Positions 38,001 through 48,500 of a DNA stretch of 64,000 nt are shown here, piece by piece. The position numbers and the translations under genes are program-made. Every line of letters begins with the position of its first letter. Within the stretch, counting starts at the first letter, position 1. Source of the stretch: Lanius collurio (lineage: Eukaryota; Chordata; Aves; Passeriformes; Laniidae); assembly GCA_020086605.1 (NCBI GenBank), contig JACBWW010000018.1, positions 19,004,809-19,068,808 on the forward strand, read 5' to 3'. The notes below the pieces were generated by a model. The model had not been told where the DNA came from. It ran no database searches and worked only from the letters and a program-made list of their open reading frames with translations.

Positions 38001-38239
38001 GCCCTTTTCCCTTCTTTCCACCGTTCCAGCAGTACTTAGAGCTGTGCTAACAGCAGCTTGTTCATCACTTCCCTCCTTGCTGGGGAAAGCAGCTCTGCCC
38101 AGGGTCATGTCCGAGCATCCCAGTGGTGACCAGTGAGCACCACCAAGGCTCTGCCTTGACCAGGGACCTCGATGCCTTTGCTGCCTGCAACTCCACCTGG
38201 CATCAGCTCCCAGGACAGAGCAGGGCATACAGCCCGTTT

Positions 38240-38660
38240 CCTCATTTAACAGAACTTGTTAATTTTTCTCTTTTATAACCTGCAGCATTATCAGCAGCAA
38301 ATTACTGCTATCGATAACTCATTAGCAAATAAAATGAAAGACAAGGCTGCCGACATCTGTATGAAACCATGTCTGAGTGGCTCTAGCTCCTGCTTATTGG
38401 GCTTTTAGTATTCATTAAGGCTGGTAAACGCTATGTGTTTAAAATGCTGATCTTTGCAGCATGTGTTGAACTCTCAATCTGCATTAGCCGAGACAGCGGC
38501 TCGTACCAGCTCTGCTGCCTAACGAACTTGATTTATCAGAGTTTCCTAAGCCCTGTTTATGAGGCTGTTTTATTTGTAATGACTTAATATTTTTTTCACG
38601 TGGGAGAATTTATCAACATCTGTGCATCACATTGTGTCGGGTGTCCGACTGGCCTTGGTT
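38240..38660. promoter_or_regulatory. Putative conserved non-coding element with retained CpGs
   Basis: In AT-rich DNA this stretch keeps about ten CpGs (atcgat at 38310, gccgacatc, aacgctatg, agccgagacagcggctcg, aacgaac, cacgtg, tgtcgggtgtccgac). It also carries several ATTA cores (aactcattagcaaat, gtattcattaagg) and a CACGTG E-box near 38598. No repeat, no long frame and no splice pattern explains it. The composition is typical of developmental enhancers. Confidence 0.35.
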
Positions 38661-39470
38661 GTAGCTGTAAAGAAGAGCTGGGGCAGAGTCTCTCTGCTGG
38701 GAACCCTGTGGCTGCTTCCCAAATGACAGCTAATTCAAAAGGTGCTGCTTCCTCTGGCCATTTGTATCAAAACAAGGAAAAGCCCATTATCATTTCCTCT
38801 CCTGTTCTTTTTCTGTCTAGTTGAGGAAAGAGAGTGCAGGGTTGTGGGGCTGGGGAGCTCCCTGCCATGGGCTGCCAGCCAGGTTGGGCAGCAGATTAAA
38901 AAATGGGTTGGATGTTTGTACTGATAAAAAATGACATTTGTGCATGTCACCAGGCACTGAGCATGCAGGATGTTGTTCTGACATTGACTGTGTCCTCTCC
39001 AGCAGGCTTGACCCTGACCAGATAAGATGCTCTGTGTCTCCTCTTATCTCTGAAGGCTGCAGCCCCATCATATCAAGGATACACAGAACTGTTCCTTAGC
39101 ACAAGTACCCACAACATTTTCACCTGGTGCCCTCAAAACCTGGCTCGCAGTCTGCCAAAAGCATGACTTCAGACACTTTGTGCACAGCATGCTGCTGTTA
39201 GACAAAGACCAGGCATCTTATACCATCTTAATGATATTCTCAAGCATCTTCCAGTGGCCTCTGGATCCCCTCTGGTTTTGCTTTTGCAAACTCAGGCAGC
39301 TCCCTGAGAAGGAATTCCAGTATAGAGAAAACGTTTCTATGCATTTATGGCTTTGTTTTGGTTTATTTTATAATCAGCTAAATAAATATAAGTATTTTAC
39401 ATCTAAATATTAAAACATCAGAAGCTTTCTCTGATATGGGATTGCATCCAGCTTTACCAGAAATGTGTGT

Positions 39471-39575
39471 GGTTTCCTACTCCCCTGTCTCTGAAGGTGG
39501 GAGGTGGACATCAGTGTCTCCAGAGTGGCTGGGATGGAAGGGTAATTGTGAAACACTTTGGGCTTAGGGCACATA
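39471..39575 (+). repeat. Possible MIR-like fragment
   Basis: The segment from tttcctactcccctgtctct to ggtaattgtgaaacactttg resembles the 3' half of MIR ('cagtttccccatctg ... attgtgaagcactttggg'). The intervening bases match poorly. It lies about 570 bases before the better MIR copy at 40.0 kb. I rate it as a suggestion only. Confidence 0.3.
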
Positions 39576-40046
39576 AGCCCTTGTGGTACTTGCCATGGCT
39601 TTGAGAGCTCCAGTATGAACCCAAGCTGCTGGACTCCTCACAATACTTCATTGTTAGCAAATTTCCCAGTTCCTGGGAAGTTTCTTTGGCTGGACCACAG
39701 ACAAAAATCAAGGAAGATGACTATTCTTCTGACTTGGGAAATATCAGTATTTGATGTTGCTATTTAAAGGCCAATAGACCACATGAAAAAGCCATCTTTG
39801 AGCTACACACAGAGCAGCAACAGGGGGAATTGGGAAGCAGGGTGCTGCTCATCCAGTTTCAGGTCTCCTTGCGCAGCACACCAGTGCTACAGCAATGGTA
39901 GCAGGAGTCCTCTTGTATGCACACTTTACTGGGTCACACTGCACATTTGTTTTCAATCTGCTTGTTCTTGGAATTTGGCACATAACTCCTCATCCCCAGC
40001 ATCTGTGGAAATTTTTATTAGAAGGGAAAAAACAGTGAACAAGATC

Positions 40047-40322
40047 CACCAGTCCTGAATTTGATTTCTGGCTTGGCCATTAACTCAGGCCATCATTATG
40101 CAAACAGCCACTGGGTTATGTGACTTCATGCATAAAGACTTGCTGTCATGCAGGGCTGGGGCAACAATACAGGACTTTGGGGGAACATCTCCCTGTCTCT
40201 CCATCTCTCTGCATGTAAAATAGCTCCAAGAATACTTCTCTCCCAAGGTTGTGCTGACTTTTACAGGTTTGCTTGGAAATCTTGAAGGGGAAGTGCTCTT
40301 AAAGTGCAGAGAATGATTATTA
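40047..40322 (+). repeat. MIR-type ancient SINE, nearly full length but disrupted
   Basis: The left part (ccagtcctgaatttgatttc, then tggcttggccattaactc) resembles the MIR region 'gactcctgggttctattcccggctctgccactgactc'. The right part resembles the MIR 3' half: ctccatctctctgcatgtaa, then aatacttctctcccaaggtt, then ttggaaatcttgaaggggaa and gtgctcttaaagtgcagaga ending in attatta. The middle (about 40085-40195) is expanded or decayed. The region is about 276 bases, close to full MIR length. Orientation is plus. Confidence 0.55.
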
Positions 40323-42834
40323 ACTGATGGAGAGGTATTTTAATGAAATATGCTGGCAAGGTTCCCTTTACTGTGTGGTGCCAGTGTTAAATAGGCTGCT
40401 TGAAGAGCTGCATATCTTCACTTTCTGAGTGAATGGCTGAAAAATAATCAGAGCTGCTTCCCCCAGTGCATTTGTTGCTGGGTCATTCTTGTTTCTTGCC
40501 ATGTCTCCTTCATCTTCTCTCTGATAAATTCAGTGTCAGCTCAAAAACTGAAGGAATCTGCAGCATTCCTCACCCGAGTTTCTCACTGCTGGGAAGCCTT
40601 TCTCTGTGTGATCCAAAGGGCTCATACTCCCCTTGTGTAACCAGCCCCAGAAACTCAGCCAACTCTGTTTCCCCAAAGCTGTCCCTGGTCCCAAATACTC
40701 CTCAGCATCTGTGCTTCAGCTTATCCCACTCAGGATAAATGGTGTGGGGATGCAAAGGGAATCAGAAGAGATGCAGAGATGTGGGTTTTGACCACAATAA
40801 GTTTCTTGTAAAACATCAGTAGCACTGGACACAAATCTGAGCTGGGGTCTGGGACCATCCTCTTAAGTGTGGGGAGATCCCTCACCCCTGAGTGAAGAAC
40901 TGGGTCCTTCAATCCCTGGGCAGGGACCCTCTTTGTGAGGTTTGGGTTTGTTGCACTCAAGTGAAGTCATCTGTGGCTGCAGAAAGCAGGAGGAAGCAGC
41001 AATTGTTCATGAAGGCTGATGACCAGAATGGCCACAAGTGGCTGAGCTCTCACCAGCCCTTGAAGCAGCTGTATTTGAGACAGGAAGCTGCTGCAAGATC
41101 TCCCCATGAGCATGTTACCAGATACCATTTCCTTATGAATGACCTTCTGTGCTGGGACTGGACCAAAATGTGCTCTGCCATTCCCCTGAGCTGTCCTCAT
41201 CCAGAGGCAACACTTCCTCACAGCCAATGACTGCTGTGGACTGAGAAGGCCCCTTTGCAACCTGACCAAATATTCATGTTACATTCACATTCTCAGCATC
41301 AGCAGGGGTAGCAGGTGTTTTTCTTCAGATGTTTTTTTCTCTAGAACTGCAGAATGAGGTGACTTTGGAGTCCCAGTTTCTCCTCCTGAGAGCTTCAAGT
41401 TAGCCACAAAGTCTGGAAATGGGCTGGTATCTTCTTTGCTCACCCAGCTAGTCCTTCTGGGTGCCATGGAGAAGGGAGAACCAGAACTTTGTTTTGTGGC
41501 CATCTCTAGCAGCTGTCACATCTCCTGGCTTGGGAAGTAGGTTGGCAATTCTCCCATGCTCATTGAGCCCCTGCCAGTGTGCCATGTGAATGGGAAACCA
41601 AAACAAACCCTGAAACTCCTGCAAGAAGAGATTGCTGTAGGAAGATCGACTTCTGCAACCCAGTGCTACCTTCGAGGAACACAGCGAAAGCCAGCCAAAG
41701 ACACCATCTGTTTGTAGTGGAACGTGTAAATTTACATCTATTTCTGAATTCTTGCATTATGAAACTGGAAATGTCTTGGCTGCAGCGTGCACAGGACATG
41801 GAACAGCATGGAGATCCACTTGGTGATGGATCCCAGGACACGTGGAGAGCCTGCTCACACTGAAACTGAGGTGAGGCCGTGGCAGGCAGCAAGAACCATT
41901 GCAAAACTTCAGTGGCTCCTGGACCCTCTGCAAAGCTCTTCCAAAGAATTCACCAGGCCATGGAAGAGTAACAGCTACTTGATGAGCCAGTTTCCCACAT
42001 TATGTATCCAGAATTTCCAGTGCCTTTTCCCCAAAAATAGCTGGATTTCTGTTCGTGAGTCATTCAGATTTGCATCAGTTAGAAGCCTGACTGAACAGTT
42101 CTAATTTTTGCTTCTTCTGTTATCTTTCAGTGGTTCACTTCACACCTCTTTTCCTTCTCTCAAGGCCTATTCCTCACACCAAAAGGGTGACCTTTTCATC
42201 TCCAACCTCCTTTAAATGTTTTGTAGGAATGCCTGGATCTCTGGACTGACAGGTCATCCACCACAGCAGTCCCAATGGCATAGCAGGCAGAGGCTTTGCA
42301 GGTTGTTCTGGGCAGCCCAGAGGTGGATCCCACCTCCTGACCATGGGCTGGAACCCCCTGATTTGGAGACCAGCACTCAAGGTCAACATGGCCCTTGATC
42401 TATTAAATCCCAGCCTCTGGGAGTTACCAGCCTCTGGTATGGGTGTGTATCAGCCCAGTGAATGGACAGTGGTCATTCTACAGGGCAGGAATGCCCTTGG
42501 GCCTTTTCTAGCCCAGAAAGGCCCGAATCCTTGTTGAATTTTCAGCATGCTCCTGTATAACAAACAGTGCATAAAGAAAGGAAACTACCACAAGAGTGTG
42601 GAGCATTTCCATGAACTGTTCCAGAAATGTTAAATACCATTGGCACAGAATGAGATGATGGTGGGGTTTGCAAGTGTGAATATGCTTGGACTTCGGTGGC
42701 CAAGGTGAACATTTGCTCAGCCCTGTTCTTATTAGAGAGCTCTGTCTTTCTCATGTAACTTCCCTGCTCATTTGTCTCACAAAACCATTGCACCCTCCCC
42801 TCGATTAAAGTTGCATGGAGCCTTCAGCTCTGTC

Positions 42835-43075
42835 AATGGTGTAATTTGCATTTTCCTTGGCTTGTGAGCCTTGGGGCTTTGTCTTGTGTTATATAGGATA
42901 TGCTATACAACAATTAGCCTGGAAGCAAGACAACATGCGTTTACATGATAATGAGCTATTTTCTTCTTCAAAGCCTGGCTCATGTATTCCAGTCATCTTC
43001 CAGTCATTTAGTGTGATTCTTGCCTGTATTTTTCAGAAGGTTTTGGCCAGCTTTGGGATGGCAGGAATATGGCTG
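42835..43075. promoter_or_regulatory. Putative conserved non-coding element
   Basis: The block contains an octamer-like gtaatttgcattttcc, a caacaattagcc core, and acatgcgtttacatgataat. A 74-codon plus-strand frame crosses it but is not recognisable. It is adjacent to the AT-rich block at 43.4 kb. Confidence 0.22.
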
Positions 43076-43399
43076 CTATGACCATTTGCTACCAGTCCTC
43101 AAGCTGGCAGGGCTGACTGCAAATAATGTGGGAGAGGTGAAGAATCAACTGGGTCCTTCAATCGTTATATTGGGGTTTTGAACTGGTACCAATTTTATTT
43201 TTTAGAAATAATATATTTATGGTTTTGATGCATTAACTGGATGCCATGAAACACTTTCAGCAGCCTTAGTAGATTGCCATTTTCTGATTTCACAGTGTTT
43301 GGGCTCATTCCTATTTATTAATGCTGCCCCTTGGATAATTACAACTCTCCTCCTCTGTGATCATCTCTGATCATATTATAATTTCCTTTAATCTTCATA

Positions 43400-43860
43400 T
43401 GAAATTTCCTTAGATTCAGGACCTAGAATGAATTTGAGTATTATTGATCAAAATAATGTGCCACATCTTAAAAGAGCCCTTACTACATGGTGTATATTCT
43501 TGCAGCTCATTACAGCAGAATCACTTTGAAATGCAGCCTTGTCCTCTTCCCTGTAATGGGAAGAAATTATAGTCTTGATGATACTATTGTTCCCCCCTTT
43601 TGGTGAAGGATTAGCATCAATCAGCTGGACAGCATGATTGATTTTCTAATTAATAAGGCATTTGTATCAGCTTGCATAACCACACAAAGCTTAATGGGTT
43701 CCCTACTGTATCTGAAAACTGATTTCGTGTGTGTGAATTTACTCCTGCACTTGGAAGCTTTTTCACCAGGGGCAAGGCTAGTTGGAGAATCCTTTACCTA
43801 GAGCTCTCCAGTGTAGTAAAGTATTTAAAGCATGTTTCACTAATCATCACAACCAGATTT
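43400..43860. promoter_or_regulatory. Putative enhancer block with PBX/HOX-like sites
   Basis: A TGATTGAT word (43635-43642), as used by PBX-HOX dimers, is followed four bases later by TAATTAAT (43647-43654), a homeodomain core. The surrounding 450 bases hold no repeat and no frame over 60 codons, and contain further words such as ggattagcatcaatcagc and ctgatttcgtgtgtg. Regulatory function is inferred from motif clustering. Confidence 0.3.
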
Positions 43861-45044
43861 AAAAGCTTATTTTGAATGAAGCCTTTTGTTTCAAGGCTCA
43901 AAAACAATTGAAAGGTATGGGAAGAGGAGAATTAATGCCCTTCAAGGTGAGCTCAAAACACAGTTGGTGCAGCACTGCTCTGCAAGAGCCCCGGGGTGGA
44001 GGCTGCCCAGGGGCACGGCCCTACCCTGCTTAGCATTGCTTTTTAGCATCGTCTGGTTTAGCCTAAAAAAATCTCTGTTCCATCAAAATGACCCATTCAG
44101 CTTTACCCCAAGCCCTGTGAGCTTCCCTAGGGGGCTGTGTGACACTCTGAATGCTGTAGAAGCCCTGACCTCAAAGGGATGTTTGAGCATAGAGAATTCC
44201 CAGTCACAGCTCTCCTAAACATCAGAGACAGTGGCCAGAGAAGGGAAAGGCCAGTCAGTAACCTTAACTCTGCCCCATGCCAGGAAAACCTGAGTCCAGC
44301 TGCCACAGACACGAAGCTGGAGGGTCATAATGTGACCAGGTGGTGCTGAGGAACTGGGACATGTCCTTGGTGAATAAATAAGCAGAAAACCAAGGGAGAG
44401 CTGTCCCACTTCAAGCACCTATTCTGGGTTACAGCAGCTAATTGCTGTGACAGCATAAATGATTTAGGGTGTGAGGAGCTCCCACCTCGCCCTGTGTTTG
44501 AAAGGCTGTTTGCATCTCCAGCAATGCACCTGGAGCACGCTGCGTGCTGGATCCAATTTCCCCAGGAAGATGGTGATGAACCATCAGGCAGAAGCTGAGC
44601 AGAAAGGGTGTCCTGCGGGACCTGGCTGCAAGAAAAACATTGGCTTGAGAAATTCTCATCTGATGCACCGGTTTCTTGCATATGTGACCTTCCTGCACTG
44701 CCAGTCCCAGGGGAGCAAAGCTGAAATCAATGAGAAGAGCTGGCATCTCCTTCGGTTCCACTTTGATCTGGCTGCACTGAGAAAATGGTTTAATTCCCAT
44801 TTTGCATTGCCGTGTCTTTCAACAAAAGGAGAGAAACTGTGGGCTCTGCTCCTGGTATGAATCTCCCCTTGGCTGCACAGTCCCCAGGAGCAAAAAGATG
44901 AAACAAAAGCTAAATCTTGCAGGCAACCCAAACTAAACGAGGTCAAAGATGTCCCATGATTTTAATCTACCTTGTAAATTAAATGCAGTGCAGATGGGAG
45001 CATGGTGAAGCCTCTTCACAGTCTTCTGCCCTGGCTTACACTTC

Positions 45045-45225
45045 CCCAGCCCCTTGCACTAAATTATAAATCCGATGGCGAAAGCTATACATCAGCATGG
45101 ATTTTGGCCTCTAGCCCTAACATACTGTCTAGAGAATGAACAAGCTTCACAGTGCTAAAATAAATAGACTCACATGCGAGCCTGGGATGATTTAAACCAG
45201 CTCTCAGTGTGAGAATCAGCGGCCA
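45045..45225. promoter_or_regulatory. Putative conserved non-coding element
   Basis: The bases actaaattataaatccgatg, gcgaaagctatacatcagca and ctcacatgcgagcctgggat combine AT-rich factor-site words with isolated CpGs, in sequence without repeats or open frames. It ends 240 bases before the CR1 fragment at 45.47 kb. Confidence 0.22.
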
Positions 45226-45464
45226 CCCATGCGGTAGTTACAGCATCTGGGACAGACAGTCAGGGATGGCAGCTCACGGGCTAGGGGTGGGATTGGGAGG
45301 GTCACACCACTCACAGCTGCCAGGAAAACGGGAATGTAAAACTTTGAGGGGAAAAAGATGGTGGGGATAACCCACTGTGTGAGCTGTGCTGGTTGCTTCC
45401 AACCACCACACACAGGACTGGGGGATTCCTAGCCTGGTTCAGCTGATGCACTTTATTCCTTAAT

Positions 45465-45531
45465 AGAATCACAGAATATTCTGGGTTGGAAGGGACACAC
45501 ATGGGTCATCAACTCCAGCTCCTGATTTGTC
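45465..45531 (-). mobile_element. CR1 LINE, very short 3' end
   Basis: Reading agaatcacagaatattctgg, gttggaagggacacacatgg, then atcaactccagctcctg, this is a minus-strand CR1 terminus of the same type as the copies at 8.2 and 33.1 kb. It is about 65 bases long and has no coding content. The sequence after it (gatttgtccaaagtgg) no longer follows the consensus. Confidence 0.88.
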
Positions 45532-48500
45532 CAAAGTGGTAATACTGGTTTAAAAGGAGGTGGTACTTCCATTAAATTAAGAACATCCCAACCTGGCTTT
45601 AAACTGCCCTAATATGAAGTGATTTACTACATGTAACATGATGGCATCTTATTCTCTGTAGGGATGTAATGACATACAATTGGAGCTACACTTCAGATCA
45701 TCGCTGGCATTTCAGGCCAGTTTTGGCTCCCAGAGGACAGACTGGTTTGTTGCTAAGGAGAACCCCAGTCTGCACCAGCATCTCCACACACCTCAGAGCT
45801 GCAGCTGAGGACATGAGCTCTCAAAGCCTTTTGTAAAGCAACATCCCAATTCACATGATATAGAAAGTTACATGATTTCTCTACCTAGGATGAAAAAACA
45901 ACAAAAAAAATGGTTGCTGGAGAACTCTGAAGGAATGAGGCAGGACAGACTCAGTTCATGTCGCAATATCCCAGGGCAGTGGGACTTCCATAGGGATGCC
46001 ATTGGTCAGCTGAGACTGTGCAATCACTTTAAAACCCCAAGGATGAGGTTTACACTAAAATATTTCAGCCCTCCTCGATGAGGTTAGAAAAGCACACTTT
46101 TAGAATGACTCAGCTGATGTGTAATAAGGGAGGAGAAGGTGGAGTGCATGAGCTTTTGCCTTGTACCTCCATCATGAGAGACCGGAACAAGCCACAGGCT
46201 GTGGGGACCTTTCCTGTGCTGGTGCCCCAGCTGAGCAGGGTGAATTTAGGGGCTGGAATTGCCTCGTTTCACCATGGGCAGATGCCTCCCTGGCAGAGCA
46301 GTGAAAAGTGCTGGGTGTGGGACTTCCTGCCCTTGTTCAGATGCTGGAGGAGGATTTCCAGCTCTTGAATTAACCTTGGAGGTTTTCCCAAGCTCTGCTG
46401 AGGCCACTGCTGCAGGCAGTCAGTCAGGGTGACATGCAACCCTGACACGCAGCTCTGCTTTGGGAAGAGCAAAACCCCATCACCTGGGCAGGCTCCTGCC
46501 TCCTTGGCTCTCCCTTCACCTCTCAGCCTCCTGACACACCCACTGATTTCTACATCATGTATCACACAATGCACATATCCATCCTGGAAAGCTCAGACTT
46601 CTGCTGTGATCTTTAATTGGAACAACATGGGATGCTGGAGCATCAAGTGCAAACAGCTCCTCTTGCAAGTTGTTAACTGGATTCTCATTTAGATTTCATG
46701 TTTGTTCTATGTTTTATCCTTTTGGGGCATTTGTCATCCCTTATTAATCTTGGATCATATAATATCTTGTGTAACCACCTTATTGATTGTTCTAAATGTG
46801 CAATCATTTATTGTTTTGCTTACTCCATTGGCTAAATGGCATTTTGTTTTTTGAGACCAACTCATCCTTTTCTCATCAGTTCAAAATCACTGGAGTTAGT
46901 CATGAATTCACAGATTCGTTGTATCTTGTTCATAAAAGGGGATAAAGCTGTCTTCTGTAAATAATTTTATTTCATTTGGTTTCCCCAGAATGGAGAAGAA
47001 GATGAAATATTATCCAGGCTTTCCTAAGCAAGGCCATCTGTATTTTCCAGTGTTTTTTGGCTGAGTGGTGAGAAGTGACAATGAGCACATCTCTTCTGCA
47101 CACTCAGCCTGTCGAGCTGGCAGAGTCAGGGCACGGGGAAATGTCACTCTGTGCACCCAGTGTGGGACAGGAGCATCCCCTGGTAGCAGAGCCTGTTCTG
47201 ACCACTTCAGAAAACCTGAGGAAAAAGCTGGAAAGCAGATATGTCTGATCCTCCCCACAAAGGCAGACAGGTCATTTGGACATCCAAGTTGTTTAGCATG
47301 TTGCATATATTCACTCTCTGTATTTCAAATATTTCTCATGTAAGTAAAAATTACTCCACTAATAGGTTACACCATAACATTTTTTTATTTCATTTTTTGC
47401 AAGGAATGTTTTCTCAGTGAAAAGTGAGACTTGAGCAAGGTCCCTGGTGGATAGCAGCTCCACGGTGGCAGCCCCAGCGCTGTCAGAACCACAGCAGTGT
47501 GCTAAGTGAAGTGACAGTCTATGATACCTAACTCAAAGCTGATAGGGGATGAGAAGAGAGATGTTTTCATCCTAATAACTGAAAACAATCTCACTTCTTA
47601 TCTATAAACACACTCCTTGAATTTCCCCCTGTCCTCTCTGTTGCATTACACAGCCCATGATATATTCCAGTTCCTGACAGTGAAGATGGAGAATATTTTA
47701 TGATTCTCCATCATCTGTCCAGGAATAATTCCCTGCTGGACTCAAGCACTTTGTGGCCATGCTGTGTCTGGGATGGCCGGGTGCAGCCCCTTGTCATTGC
47801 TGATTTTGGTGGTGTTACAGGATCTCTGATCCTTGTTACCAGCCTCTTCCCAGCTCTCCCTCATCCTTAGGGATGCCATTGCCTTTGTGGGGAAATCTAC
47901 CCATGACATCTCTGACATCAAATGCTTTGGGAAAGTGACCACACTTTGTAGTTGTGGCAGGGTGTTCACACATGGAGACCTGATCCCAGAGCCATTGCAG
48001 CAGTGGGGTTTTTCCCACCAACCTCTGCTGGCTGTAGGTCAGGAGTCTTTTTGATGTACAGCAAGTCTTTCTCTGGAAGGGGTTATTAGCTTTGAGCTGT
48101 CTCCTTCTGTCTTTCAGAAAAAAAAATCCCATCCTTAAAGGTGAAATTACTTAACTCACTCTGTGTCAGAGATCAGGAAATGCTACATCTGTTTTTTTCT
48201 CGTGCAGCCCATAGCTGCAGAAAGGACGGATTATCCAGGGTTAGGCAAACCCCATCCCCCAGCTGGAGAGCAGAAGGACATTCCCATCGCTGCTGGAAGA
48301 GTTAAGGATGGAAGTATCTGAACAGCTGCCTCTTTAAAGCCTCTGGCTTGAGGAGAGATCAGGGCAAATATTTCTCATTTCTTGCAGAAATGATAAAAGG
48401 AAATAAAAATACGAAAACATTTTGTTAAAGGCCAGCTCAAAACAAAATATTAGATAGTTTTGTAATTATTTTTACTACTTAATTTTCATTGAATACTGCT

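Larger units (their letters stand above)
33184..40046. other. Non-coding unique sequence
   Basis: Apart from the conserved-looking blocks at 34.9 and 38.2 kb and a possible MIR trace at 39.5 kb, I see nothing specific. The best frame is 146 codons on the minus strand (36412-36852), unrecognised. A small CA run lies near 37183-37200. Confidence 0.65.
40323..45464. other. Non-coding unique sequence
   Basis: Frames reach 129 codons (plus, 44471-44860), with a 120-codon frame opposite (44438-44800), again a sign of composition. The region from 42.8 to 45.2 kb is comparatively AT-rich, without CR1, and holds three of the putative regulatory blocks. Confidence 0.65.

Noticed and set aside
40898..43163. 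A 17-base identical word (aactgggtccttcaatc) at 40898 and 43147
   Set aside because: One such exact pair is roughly what chance allows in 64 kb, and the flanks do not match.
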